Part shown: one piece after another, positions 11,126 to 22,900 of the stretch | Layout of the letters: each line of letters opens with the position of its first letter | Position numbering within the stretch: the first letter of the stretch is position 1 | From: Acorus gramineus | Taxonomy: Eukaryota; Streptophyta; Magnoliopsida; Acorales; Acoraceae | Direction: 5' to 3' | Length of the DNA stretch: 64,000 bases | Assembly (NCBI GenBank): GCA_030737835.1 | Contig: CM060848.1 | Coordinates: 31,230,737-31,294,736, forward strand | The notes under the pieces: generated by a model | What the model saw: only the letters and a program-made list of their open reading frames with translations | Database searches by the model: none | What the model was told of the DNA's origin: nothing | Program-made: the position numbers and the translations under genes

Positions 11126-12160
11126 ATTTATATTCAAAATATCAATATCGTAATATGTCTACACAGACATGTAATATATCAAGAAAATAAATATACAACA
11201 AGGCCACCAAGACATGCAATAATATATATACACACGCACACAATCCTATCCAACATGATGCATGCAACACCACGAACACGCATGTCCGTCTTCGCAGCAC
11301 CTAGCTCGCGGGGCCTTTCACAGGCATGGCCACGTAGACATAGCCACAAAGACTTGGTCCTACGTTCTCGGACCTGGCCACGTAGACGTACGCCCACCTA
11401 GACGTTGGCCACCAAGACTGAGCCACCTAGACAGAATGGATGCATTGATAACCTATCATATCTTCAAAATTCACAAAAGAATAGAGCATGCAAAAATCTC
11501 AACACACCAATCAATTCATGATAAATATCTCAATAAAAGGCATGCTCATATTTTTATTTCGAAACTAGCAGTTATATTCCATAAAATAGATGGTCCTAGC
11601 ATGAATACATAATATATTCTTTTGAAACTACATATGAAACTCAAGTCCACTCACCTCCGATTCAACGACAATATGTGTGACACAATATCGGGCTAATCCG
11701 TACACGAAACTCCTGAAATAGAATAATAATTCTAATAAATAAAAATAAAAATAAATTGAAAAGCCATATTAAATAAACCACCCATTATTCTAACCCATTT
11801 ATTCCAATAGCCCACACTGGACAATGGGCCTCTAGAACCCACTGGTTTATGGGCCAATCTGGTTGGACCTAGAACCATTGCCCAACAAAAACCAAAAATT
11901 CCAGAACACTCAAAGCCCAAGACCCACTGGCCCACGGGCCAGTCGGGTTGGGCCCAGGCCCACTGTCCAGAAATTCTGGACCAACCCAAACCCATATGTT
12001 CCTTTCTTCTTCCTTCATCTTCTTCTCCTTCCTCCTTCATCTACCTCTTCTACCCAACCATGGAAACTTCAAACCCATCACCACAACCATCACCCTTCCT
12101 CCTCCAGACCCACCGCCGGCCGCCGTCCGGAGGTCCGCCGGCCGGAGACCCACCGGCGAC

Positions 12161-12210
<50 letters not shown>

Positions 12211-13005
12211 CTTCTTTTCCTCTTCTCCTCCTCTTTCCAATACCCACATCTCTCTCTTCTCTCTCTTTCTCCCACACCCAAATACAAAAGATAATCAATC
12301 AAAAACATTCTTCCATAACACAATCACCCAAAACAAATATTAATTAATCATCTTCACAATCATAATAAATCTCTATTACAACCATCCAAATCTAAGATCT
12401 AAAACCCAAATCACATAACCACCATGAAAAGAAAAAAAAACTAAGAAGATCATGATCAAGAACCAAAAGAATAAAAGATTCAAGAGAGAAGGGATGAAGA
12501 AAACATACCTAGATTGGCAATGACAATGCCTCAAGACCTCAACTCGAATCAGGGTTAATGGGGAAGGTAACAGGGGTATTTAAAGGGGTTAATTTGAAAT
12601 CAAAATCTTTTAAAATCTGGGCTGTTAAAATTTCGGATTGAGAAAATCGGAGGGACAAATTTCGGATAGGTCCAGACAGAATTGAAATTTGCAAACAGGT
12701 CCTTCCCTGGCTAACCCAAAATCTAATAATTACAACTGGGTCCCCAGATTCAATTAACATGCTAACAACCTCTATTAAAGCCCATCGAAAATAAAATACC
12801 AACCTTTTGACCTAAACAACTGTACAAAATAATAAATTATTATTTCTCTCAATATATAAATATATATAATATATAATTATATAAAATATGCAGTTGTTAC
12901 ACCCATCACCACAACCATCACCCTTCCTCCTCCAGACCATGACCCACCGCCGGCCGTCGTTCGGAGGTCCGCTGCCCAGAGACCCACCGGCGACTCCAAT
13001 ACCCA

Positions 13006-13039
<34 letters not shown>

Positions 13040-13341
13040 ACACCCAAATACAAAAGATAATCAATAAAAAACATTCTTCCATAACACAATCACCCAAAAC
13101 AAATATTAATCAATCATCTTCCCAATCATAATAAATCTCTATTACAACCATCCAAATCTAAGTTCTAAAATCCAAAATCACATAAACACCATAAAAAGAG
13201 AAACCTAATAAGATCATTGTCAATCTAGAACCAAAATAAATAAAAGATTCAAGAGGAAAGAGATGACGAAAACATATCTAGATTGACAATGACAATGGCC
13301 TCAAGATCCCAACTCGAATTAGGGTTAATAGGGTTAATGAC

Positions 13342-13487
13342 AATGTCCAGTGTGGGTTATTAGAATAAATGGGTCAGAATAAATGGGTGATTTATTTAAT
13401 ATGGATTTTTAATTTATTAGAATTATTATTCTATTTTAAGCGTTTCGTATAGGGATTAGCCCGGTATCGTGTCACGCATACTAGATC
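13342..13487 (+). repeat. Inverted fragment of family A LTR inside A1
   Basis: About 146 bases run opposite to the surrounding A1 sequence. They match the reverse complement of the A1 segment near 3790-3930 (CCAGTGTGGGTTATT at the left, GTGTCACGCAT at the right). The fragment includes the acceptor/cassette zone of the LTR. It is flanked by repeats of GGTTAAT and its complement, suggesting a template switch or an inverted duplication at these short matches. Confidence 0.65.
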
Positions 13488-14082
13488 CAATTAACCCCTA
13501 TATTTAAAGGGGTTAATTTGCAATCAAAATCCCTCAAAAATCTTGTCTGTTACAATTTTAGATAGGTCCAGACAGAACTACAATTTGCAAATAGGTCATT
13601 CCCTGTCTAACCAAAAATCTAATAATTACAACTGGGTCGCCAGATCCAATTTGCATACCAACAATCTCTATTGAAGCCCACTAACTAGTTCCCCAGGCCC
13701 ATTTAACATACTAACATTCCCTATCAAGGCCCAACGAAAATAAAATACCAACCTTTTGACCAATGCAATTGCACAAAATAATAAATTATTATTTCTCTCT
13801 ATATATAAATATATATAATGTTCTACTTGTGTCACTTTTAGCCTACAGGTAACCGTTAGAGCGTCCTGGCAGTTTTAAAATTTTTTAAGGTTTTCGATCG
13901 GAACCGCTAATTTTTGGACTGTTAGCTATCGTTCTGAGCTAGAGGACTCCGATTGGAAATCTAACTGCATATTTGGTGTCCTGGTGCCATTTTAGACCTC
14001 TCACGAAAATTTCATCAAATTCCGGCATCGTTCCCAAAAATTTCGCAGTTCCGGGGCGTATCCGGGTTTTTAAGTCGCGCAC

Positions 14083-14090
14083 TATAAATA
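14083..14090 (+). promoter_or_regulatory. TATA box of B2 LTR
   Basis: TATAAATA is preceded by GC-rich sequence and followed about 60-80 bases later by CT-rich leader sequence. Transcription would start near 14115-14120. Confidence 0.45.
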
Positions 14091-15646
14091 AGTGGGATCT
14101 AAAATCCCGAGTTACTGTTCATCATCCCCGACCTTGAGCTTTCTCTCTCCTCTCCTCCGTTTTTCTTCCGTTTGAGCCCCCTACACCCCTCAAAATCAAA
14201 AACCTAAAGCACGGGAAGTGTAGATCGGGTCCCGATCTACACCCCGGTGCCTTCAAATCCCGATTCCGGCGATCCTAGCCTTCCCATCCACCCTCTTTTC
14301 TCCTCTGATCGGGGCTGTTTCGGAGGCCGAGCGAGATCCGGGCGGTGGAAGCCCTTGGGGAAAGGTTTCGGCGCGCGGAGAGCGTCCGGACTTCCCCTCC
14401 TCCCCTCGGTAAGCCTTTTTTCCCCTCTTTTCTTGCATAGATGGATGTTAGGAGGTGGATTTTGGGGTTGGGTGGAGGTCGGCGGCTGTGGGTGGCCGTC
14501 GGAGGGCGGTGGAGGTGGTCGGAGGTCGGTGGGTGGTGGTGGAGGTGCTCGGGAATGGGTGGGAGGTGGCCTTGGGCAGTGGTGGTGGCTGTCTCGGGCA
14601 GGGCAGCAGCAGCTGGCGCGGCTGGCAGGGCTGTTTGGCAGGCGCGCGCGTGCGTGCGCGCGGGCATGCGCGCGGGCGTGCGCGCGGACATGCAGTCGGG
14701 GGGAGATGGTGGCCAGCAGGCGCGAGTGCTGGGCGTGCTGTGCGCAGGCATGCTGGGCGCGCTGGGTGGGGCTGGCCGGGTAGTCAGGAGCAGGTGCACC
14801 AGTTTGCTGGGCGCGCGAGCGCGTGCGCGCGGGCGCGCGCGCGGGCGTGCGCTCGGGGGGGTGCAGGGGGAGGCGTGCGGAGCTGGCAGGCTGCGGGCTG
14901 CGCGAGCAGGGCAGGCCGGCTGGGCAGGCCATGCTCGGGCAGCTGGCAGGGGGTGCTCGGGCACCAGGCGGACGGTACTCGGGTGGGTAGGCGAGCGGTG
15001 CTCAGGCCACTCGGCGACGCGCGCAAGCAGGCAGCGCGGGCAGCAGCGCGCGCAGACTGGCAGGCGCGCTGGGTGCGTGCTGCGTGGGCGTGCGCGTGGA
15101 CGCTGGGTGACGGTCCCGGGTGCTGGGCGCTGAGCGCCGGGGTGCTGGGCTGCGGGTGCTGGGTGCTGGGTTAGGGCCCGGGGCGCTGGGCGCCAGGCGG
15201 GCAGGGCGCGCGCGGGTGCTGAGCGTGGGGCGCGGGGCACTCGGGCGTGCGGCAGGCAGTCTTGGGCGCTGCGCAGGGGCGCGGTGCGGGCGGCGGTGCG
15301 CGCGGGGCGCGGGGAGGCCGTGGTGGTGCGCGCGGGGAGCGGTGAGGCGGCGGTGGTGCGCGCGAGGCGAGGCGCTGCGCGCGGGGGCGCGCGGGGTGCT
15401 CGCGGGCGGCGCGAGGCGTGCGGGGTGCGCGGGCTGAGGCGCGGCGGCGCGTCCGGGCGGTCGGGTGGCCGTGCGGGTGGTGGCCGGCCGTGCGGGTGGT
15501 TGTCGGAGTGCTCGGGCTAGCGCGCGTGCGGGTCGTATGCACGTTTGCCCGAGTGTTGGGTGTTTGTTATGGGTTTGGTGTATTTTTGGTTGTCTCTTGT
15601 GGTATGTATGGATTTTAACTCACCATATTGATTGTCTGTCTTGCAG

Positions 15647-15682
15647 ATCTAGACGGACGGTCGCGCGACGACCCCGATTCTG
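15647..15682 (+). other. 36-nt cassette in B2
   Basis: Bounded by TGTCTTGCAG and GTGAGTGGG. The core GACGGACGGTCGCGCGACGA is shared with the copies in B1 and B5. The frame that is open in B1 has a TAG here, so the cassette is unlikely to be conserved for coding. Confidence 0.5.
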
Positions 15683-17342
15683 GTGAGTGGGACAATCCAA
15701 CCCAGTAGAGAGGCGTTGTACGCACTTGGGGTGTATACCGACCTCTCCTGGGGTGCCATGGATAAATATTACCTACAATAATATGTAATCCATGCTTGTG
15801 TGAATTATGTGTAGAATGCATGCTACCCTAGTCCTTGCATGTTAGGGACTTGCACCCTTAGGATATGTGTATGAGCCATGCAGCATGTCCCCTGTTTTCA
15901 TGCTAGGAAACCCCGGCCTATGCATGCGTCCTACTAGTTTATTTATTAAATTAAATGCTGGTATCTGTTAGATCGCATGCCTTAGGATAATATTATAGGG
16001 AGGAGCCTTGCGAGGTCAACGCTGAGACCCGTGTTAGGGTACTCCGTGTTCCTTGTTTGGTTGTCGGGATGTCCTGTATCGGGACCTCGGGCTGCCCTCC
16101 CAAGGTTCTAGTCCCAATAATATTATATGTAATGATTGTATGATTGGTATAATTATTAGCATAGTTGGTGGATATTATAGGGGAGGGGCCTTGCAAGGAC
16201 AGCGGTGAGACCCGGGTTAGGGTACTCCGTGTTCCTTGTTTGGTTGTCGGGGTATCCTATAACGGGAACTCACGCCGCCCTTCCGAGTTTCTTTTCCCCA
16301 ATGATATTCCAGCCTTGCTGATTTTTGTACATGTTCCCGCATCTTGATGATGCACCTGGTTGAATTCAGAGGAATTCATGACATTTGAGTTGTAATGATA
16401 TGTAGTCGGCGGATCCGAGTGGATCATATGCGTATGGATAGGCTGTTCTGTTCCCTGCGTTGGATTCGGTAGAGGCTACCCCCAGCGTTAGAAAGGCCGT
16501 CCTTCGGAGGACCCACATCAGTAGGCGCCTCCCGATTTTTGTGACGGACTGTGCTGAAGTTGTGGGTGGAGACCAAGCGGCCTACGGAGTGGAGGGAGAG
16601 ACTATCGGTGGACCAAGGGTGACCAACAGCCTAGTCAGTCCCAAAATCCTATGTCACCCATGGGAGGGTGAGGGTGAGGGTGTAGTGGGTTGGCGATGAG
16701 CGACCTACTGGATTTGTGAATAGATGATTATCAGTCCCAATAGCCTATGTCACCCATTGATGGGTGAGGGTGAGGGTGTGGTGGTTCGGCGAAGTACGAA
16801 CCACTGGATTATGTTGTTATGTCTTGAAGATTGGATAAATAATGGAATTGTGGTAAATATTGTCTGTGATGCATGGGTTGTGCTGTTCACTGAGCGTGTG
16901 GCTCACCCCTCGCATATGTTTTTCCCCAGTGGTCACTGAGCCTGAGCTGGAGCCAGAGCAGCAGTTGGAGCTTTCCGAGGGATTCCTTCAGTAGCGGAGC
17001 AGCGCTACGTCCGCGAGTGCCAGAGGCTATCAGCATCCCTTTTCTTGGCTGTATGTATTGTATTTCCGCGCTAAGCACGTTGAGTTGTATATATTCAGTT
17101 GTTACTATATATATTGGCTCTCTCACAGGACATATGATTGTGTATCGAGTCTGTAATATGTTTTGGATTACAGACTCAGTTTTAGCTTCCGCTATATTGT
17201 GTATATATTATGTCAGCCCTGTTTGATCTGTGTTGTCATTTTATTTGTGGTTTAGAGTATATATATTTGACCTCCTGTGTAGGTTTCTGATATGATATAT
17301 ACACCTGTCGCGTCCCGGGGACGGCCGCCCTGGGGCGTGACA

Positions 17343-17595
17343 TATAATATATAATTATATAAAATATGCAGTTGTTACAAAGATGTTAACTCTATAAACC
17401 AATAAAATGTATATTAGAGTAAATATTAACTCTATAACAACTACACAAAATAATAAATTATTATTTCTCTCTATATATAAATATATATAATATATAATTA
17501 TATAAAATATGCAGTTGTTACAGAGATGTTAACTCTATAAACTAATAAAATGTATATGAGAGTAAATATTAACTCTATAACCCAACAAAATATAT
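17343..17595. repeat. Tandem duplication of the A LTR end plus flank
   Basis: The A LTR end GCAGTTGTTACA followed by (A/G)AGATGTTAACTCTATAAAC occurs twice, at 17368-17400 and 17511-17543, a 143-bp shift. Only the outer copy has the exact GAGAT flank that matches the left side of A1. Confidence 0.65.
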
Positions 17596-17813
17596 ATGTC
17601 TGATTAAAATATAATAAAAGGAGAAAAATACATATTTTATATATAATTTTTTAAAAATTTAATATATAATTTTATATACAAAATATTATATAGCGTGCAC
17701 GCGCGCGCACACACACACATATGTTACATTACTATAAGGTGGTGTTTGGCAGCGGCGAAAAGCGGATTTTAAGTGCTGATTAATAAGTGCAGAAAGAGGT
17801 TCTGATGATAATC

Positions 17814-20213
17814 TGTAACGTCTCTGTATTTTTAGCCTTATATATTTATTTTAAATATATAATGGAAGTTTTAATTGAAATTTAATTATTTCATTTTTTT
17901 TATTTGGCGGTAGGCCCAAATGGGTCTAATTTGATTTATAATTTTGATAATTATAAATTGATGTTGAAATATTTATTTTATATTTTTTTGGAGATCTTTA
18001 TAGTCTCAAGATATTTTGGTTGAAATTTGGTGAGATTCGGAGTTAGGGAAATTAAGTTTTTAGGATTTTGTGTTAAGTTATTGGGCCCAGGGATGTAGTT
18101 GCGAATCCAGAATATCTTTTAATAGGCTTCAGGGATCCGTTTGTAAATCGGATAGGGATCTGTCTGTAAATCGGATAAGGACCTAGTTGTAAACCCGTAA
18201 TACTTGAGGGGTCGTTTTGTAATTTGGTAAAAACCTCTTTTATATAACACGTTTTGGGTTAGGGTTTGCATCAGAATTCTCATGAGGCAAGAAGGGTGGT
18301 GATGACCTAGCTCTACCCATCGACCATCACAAGGTGATAATTCTTTCTCTATTAATTTTTATTGTTGAGTGTTTCAATTTATTTTTGGCTAGGAGATGAT
18401 TGTGTCAATTGATTATTTGGGGAAGAAGGTTGATGGATTAGGGTTAGGGTTTGATTGATTTTAAATGGATGATGTTTTATTAGATTTCAATGGATCTCGA
18501 AGGATTTCTTAAGATCAAACTAGATTTATTGGTTTTTGGGATTTAAGAGTTATTTTCGGGTTGATTGTATACCTGATCATTAAATCGTGTTTTTGACTAT
18601 GCTAGAGTAGTTTCTGGGAAAATTGTATTTCACAGACAGAAATAGGTTTCGAAAAGATCTTTCCAACGAATCTTGAATCGGCTGATTTGGAGTTACGGTT
18701 TGAAAGTTATGATTTTTCAAATATTTCTGTGCAGTTTCTTAGAATTCAAATATTTAGCTTCATGACGAAGTTTGATGAAATTTAGAGATTTAAAAGGATC
18801 CCAAATGGATGTTTAATGAGTATAATTTGATTTGTGGGTTTTGATGATTTTATTGATCTTGGTGATTCAAATTGGATTTTTAAATCAATTAATTTGGTTT
18901 AGTGGGATCAATGAATATTAATTGGATATTATTGTTATTTAGATATAAATTGATTGGATTGAGTTATACGGATCACTGGAGTTATAGTGGAGCCTTAGTG
19001 GATCACTGGAGTACTAGTGGATTATTTGTCTAAATATTTTATTCGATGATTGATCGATTATGTGAGCCTTATGGAATAAATGGATTAGAATAAATGGGTG
19101 GTTTACTTAATATGGCTTTTCAATTTATTTTTATTTTTATTTATTAGAATTATTATTATATTTCAGGAGTCTCGCATACGGATTAGCCCGATATTGTGTC
19201 ACACATATTGTCGTTGAATCGGAGGTGAGTGGACTTGAGTTTCATATGTAGCTTCAAAAGAATATATTATGTATTCATGCTAGGATCATCTATTTTGTGG
19301 AATATAACTGCTAGTTTCGAAATATGAGCATGCCTTTTATTGAGATATTTATCATGGATTGATTGGTGTGTTGAGATTTTTGCATGCTCTATTCTTTTGT
19401 GAATTTTGAAGATATGATAGGTTATCAATACATCCATTCCGTCTAGGTGGCTCAGTCTTGGTGGCCAACGTCTAGGTGGGCGTACGTCTACGTGGCCAGG
19501 TCCGAGAACGTAGGACCCAAGTCTTTGTGGCTATGTCTACGTGGCCATGCCTGTGAAAGGCCCCGCGAGCTAGGTGCTGCGAAGACGGACATGCGTGTTC
19601 GTGGTGTTGCATGCATCATGTTGGATAGGACTTGTGTGCGTGTGTATATATATTATTGCATGTCTTGGTGGCCTTGTTGTATATTTATTTTCTTGATATA
19701 TTACATGTCTGTGTAGACATATTACGATATTGATATTTTGAATATAAATGTACTAACGGGATGATGATGGTCCATTCACTGAGCGTGTTGTAGCTCACCC
19801 CTCCTTTTCCCCCTTTCAGATATGAGGATCGAGTAGTAGCGTTGTGAATCTCGAAGGCGTTAGCAAGATTAAGTTTGGGTCGTCATCCTTTATCGTCTAG
19901 TTTTGCTTTCATTAGGGTGAATAAAGCCTTTCTTTGGCATGTAGTAGACTTTCCTTAGCCTTATCAGCAAAAACTGTAGAGATTTTTACGTTTAATAATT
20001 ATTATGTGTGTAATCATCCAACTTGGGATGAATTATTGATAGATCCTGGTGATGGCTTAAGTAATAATTTATCAGTGTAGTTTAAATTATTATTTAATTA
20101 TGCTTGGTTGAATAACAATTAATTTTCTTAGATTACTCTGAGATTCGAGGTTTATGTCACGTAGCGCACCGTCTTCCCCGCCTAATATGGGTGGCTGATT
20201 CGGGGGCGTTACA
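17814..20213 (+). mobile_element. Chimeric A'/A solo LTR
   Basis: The ends are TGTAACGTCTCTG and GGGGGCGTTACA, with target duplication TAATC at 17809-17813 and 20214-20218. The left half (to about 19075) matches the A' LTR at 916-3357 read in reverse, including TATA-like TTATATAA (18240-18247) and a donor-like CACAAG/GTGATAAT at 18334. The right half matches the A LTR, including the 59-nt cassette (19166-19224) and the hairpin motif (19777-19800). The switch is at the shared AATAAATGG near 19074-19095. Confidence 0.82.
19166..19224 (+). other. Candidate LTR leader exon of the chimeric LTR
   Basis: Bounded by TATATTTCAG and GTGAGTGGAC. It has the same start (GAGTCTCGCATACGG) and end (GAATCGGAG) as the A-family cassette at 5168-5225. 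A donor at 18334 would make the upstream intron 832 bases. Confidence 0.45.
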
Positions 20214-20218
20214 TAATC

Positions 20219-21660
20219 TTTAAGAGTTTTGAAAAAAAAAGTGTTTGGTTCAACGAAAAATATTAAGCAGTTATTTAGATAAGTGTGTTTGGTTGACCAC
20301 TTAACATATGTGCTTATTGGAAGGGTATTTTGAACTATTTTATAAGTGCTGAATGTTATTTTGATGTTTGATTGAAATGAAGAAAAAATGCTTTTTTTTT
20401 TTTAGATATTAAAGATTATTCTTTTAATACATTGTGGGACTTCCATGTTTCACATGAATTGGATCACAAAATAACAAAAATTCAAGGACAACTTTGACCA
20501 AGTTCCTGGTTGACTTGGTCAGTCTCTTGGACTAGCTTCAACTTGAGAGGGCCTATCTACCAAAGCATATGGTGTTTAATACATTGTACCCACCCATCAT
20601 GTGCAAAAACCCAAAACCAAAGACAATCAAAACGAAAAAAAAACCCAACATAACCATCTCACAAATGGCCAAGAAAACAATAATTCACTCAATCAAACCC
20701 AATATAACCATTGGTTCTGCTATGTTGGTTCAAACAGATAAATACTAGTAAACAAAGAGAAATTTCAATAACGTTTACATAGAAATTTCAATCCCAGCAT
20801 GCCTCACCCACCTTACCTTGACAAGGGTGATGGGGTCCCTACAATGACATAAAAAGGGAACCCACCAAAAAAAAATTGGGTTCCCATATGGAGATTCCAC
20901 TCCAAGTCTGCTTACACACACAAACTCTTACACCACCATAGAAAACCAACCAAACAAAAGCCAACCTGATAGATCTAATGCTGCCATTGTTCTCTTCTTC
21001 TCTTTTTCATCATCACTCAGACAGTTGCACACTGAGAACATATCTTATAGAATTTTAATCAGAATAGCTTCATCATCCTTCGCATCATCCATGGACTAGA
21101 TCAAATACGCCAAACCATCTATCAAGCAAGAGAAATATCAAACACTTCAATAATCCATTCTAGAACTAAATGTAATATGCTGTGAGGGTGTGCAAATCAT
21201 AGTAAATGAAAAACATTTTTTGTTGATGTGGACATCTGTCAATGCTAGGAGGAAAATATGGAGTGAATGAAACATGTTTCTATACACACTAGTGGAATGC
21301 AATGAAATAAAACAGATACAACCTAGACGGACTAAGCAAACACTTCAGTAAAGCAGTGCTACAAACAAACTTACACAAAGGGGTTACTTTTTTTTTTTTT
21401 AAAAATAAAGGTATGGACAAGATGCCATGTTACAGCAAAGACAAGTCAGGGTGCCCAAAACATAGATGAAAAAAAATTTAAATACAGCTAGACATTAGCA
21501 AAGTTTAGAAGGAATATTAGAATGAATAAAACACAAATTCATATGCATTATTGAATCATAGAATATAAGTATAAATAAGAGCAAATCTACACTCATTATG
21601 CAGATATGGTACATTCTACTCATGCAATGCTTTGAATGGAAAGGGATTATTCTTATACCT
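20219..21660. other. Non-coding interior of the PIF-like element
   Basis: No protein or RNA is recognised. The first 150 bases hold subterminal motifs of the TIR element (GTGTTTGGTT, TAAGTGTGTTTGG, GTGCTTATTGG). The rest is ordinary AT-rich sequence. It lies downstream of the minus-strand gene fragment and could include its original 3' untranslated region. Confidence 0.4.
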
Positions 21661-22191
21661 CTAATCGAGCAGAGTGTCATCCAATCTAATGACTTCATCA
21701 CCACCATTCCTCACACGGAATTCAACATTCCTCAGATCACGAAGGTGCTGTAATATCTCTTGAAGAAGGTTCATCCCCTTGTCCCCCTTCTTCAATGAGC
21801 TAATGCAATGCTTGAGAAACTCCCTGTCCGCTTCAAGAGCCTGGAGCCTCTCATAGACATAATCGACCTCCTCCACAATTATCAGCCTATTCTGTTCCGT
21901 CTCATACTTTAAATTCTGAGAACCAAAAGCAGTGGCTGCCTTTCCTTCCTCTTCACCATGCAGCACTTTGTCTCCATTTTCAGAAGCAATGGCATCGAAT
22001 AGAGGAAGGAGCCTCTTGCCTTTTAGACCCGCTCTTCTGTTCTGATCATAGTGTATACCATTTATTTCCATAGAACCATTCACAATATTTTCTTTATTTC
22101 CATCAGCCTCTTCTGAGAAATGCTCAGATGATGATGTGCATTGGACAAGCAAGGGGTATAATCTGGCAAGATTAGCCTCTGACGATTCAGA
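21661..22191 (-). pseudogene. C-terminal exon fragment of a plant myosin-binding protein
   Basis: The open frame of about 176 codons runs from just after an in-frame TGA (22194-22192) to a TAG at 21661. It ends with the sequence typical of plant GTD-binding (DUF593) proteins: KRLLPLFDAIASENGD, then EVDYVYERLQALEADREFL, then LQEILQHLRDLRNVEFRVRN. In that family the protein sits on endomembrane vesicles and binds the tail of myosin XI, and this conserved coiled-coil end follows the GTD-binding domain, which is absent here. A usual family member is several hundred residues long, so most of the gene is missing. Acceptor-like AG sites occur near 22168 and 22181. No in-frame ATG lies upstream, and the first internal Met is GSMEING. 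The frame is undamaged, implying recent capture or selection. The fragment lies wholly inside the PIF-like element and points toward its left end. Confidence 0.75.
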
Positions 22192-22900
22192 TCATTGCTA
22201 AAAGACCTCAATGACCTTCATAATTTTCAAAGAATTGAAAATTTATTTGTATATATAGATGCAAATAAAATGAATGAGAAAAATATAGCATATAACAGTG
22301 GATTTAGAACTTAACAGCCTTTAGTAAAGTGAATTTATGCGGTTATCTAATTTTGGAAGCCATGAATATACAATGCCATCATTAGCTAGCATTAGGTGAG
22401 GATTTAAAGAATAGAAAAAGAGGTTAACCAGTCCAGAAATACTTTCTTGTTTCATTTTTTCAGCCATACAGACTTTTTGGTTTGTGCTGTCACATTTTGA
22501 TTTGAGTCAAATTTTTTTATCAAGTGCTTCTCCTCACATGAACACACCTTCAACATTTACAAGAAATCAAGAATACTAGCCGACTCTATATATATAGAAA
22601 TAGATAGACAAGAACAAAAGATATGAAAACACATGAAACATATAAAGGTATAACAAAAATTTCTTCTTACAGTAGATGTTTCAGAAATAAGTTTGTTCCC
22701 AAACTTTAGCCTCAAACAAACAACATGAAAAACTGATCATAAATAAACAAATTCACATATATGTAATGGAATAATAATCGATCAGAAACCAAATTAAATT
22801 GATTTTACTTCTCCCCACATAGAGACACACCTTCATCTTGAATTTACTTCTCCCCACATATGTAATGGAATAAGAACATAAGCATATGAACTGGTATTAC
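22192..22900. other. Possible intron between promoter region and myosin-binding fragment
   Basis: The sequence is AT-rich with no recognisable coding. On the minus strand it starts at a donor-like GAAG/GTAATACC at 22900. A repeated pair (CTTCTCCCCACATA near 22806 and 22850) suggests a small local duplication. No middle exon is seen. Confidence 0.35.

Larger units (their letters stand above)
4192..12901 (-). mobile_element. Complete gag-only Ty3/Gypsy element of family A (TR-GAG type)
   Basis: Two matching LTRs lie at 4192-6367 and 7594-12901; the second is interrupted by the solo LTR at 8062-11125. They enclose only about 1.2 kb containing PBS, gag and polypurine tract. The five-base duplication CCCAT flanks the whole element (4187-4191 and 12902-12906), so the boundaries are firm. 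All of pol is missing: the sequence runs from just past the gag zinc knuckles into the polypurine tract. Without the nested LTR the element is about 5.6 kb. Such an element would need pol supplied in trans, which fits the terminal-repeat-with-GAG class known in plants. It landed inside A1, a copy of its own LTR family. Confidence 0.88.
7594..12901 (-). repeat. 5' LTR of the gag-only A element, split by a B solo LTR
   Basis: Pieces 7594-8061 and 11126-12901 align end to end with the LTR at 4192-6367. The break lies in the sequence GTAC-ATTTA-TATTC and carries the duplication ATTTA. The CT microsatellite near 12165-12207 is longer than in the partner LTR, and small changes are spread through both copies. 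Confidence 0.85.
13819..17342 (+). mobile_element. Solo LTR of family B (B2), inserted in A1
   Basis: The LTR starts TGTTCTACTTGTGTCAC and ends GGGGCGTGACA, with target duplication TATAA at 13814-13818 and 17343-17347. It has the clearest promoter of the B copies, TATAAATA at 14083-14090. A donor-like CTCG/GTAAGCC lies at 14409, and the CpG-rich block (about 14640-15520) is the largest in the window. The cassette is at 15647-15682. A segment around 16010-16110 is repeated in diverged form at about 16180-16290. The hairpin motif lies at 16888-16912. Confidence 0.88.
336..17522 (-). mobile_element. Solo LTR of family A (A1), broken into pieces by nested insertions
   Basis: The plus-strand left end is TGTAACGCCCCCGAATC and the right end is GCAGTTGTTACA. 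Read on the minus strand this is a Ty3/Gypsy LTR starting TGTAACAACTGC and ending GGGGGCGTTACA. Its pieces lie at 336-915, 3358-4191, 12907-13818 and 17348-17379, colinear with the intact LTR at 4192-6367. The left flank GAGAT (331-335) is repeated at 17523-17527; the nearer right flank at 17380 reads AAGAT. The last part of the LTR and its flank are tandemly duplicated (about 143 bp period), so the original end may be either 17379 or 17522. No PBS or internal region belongs to it, so it is a solo LTR. Confidence 0.8.
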
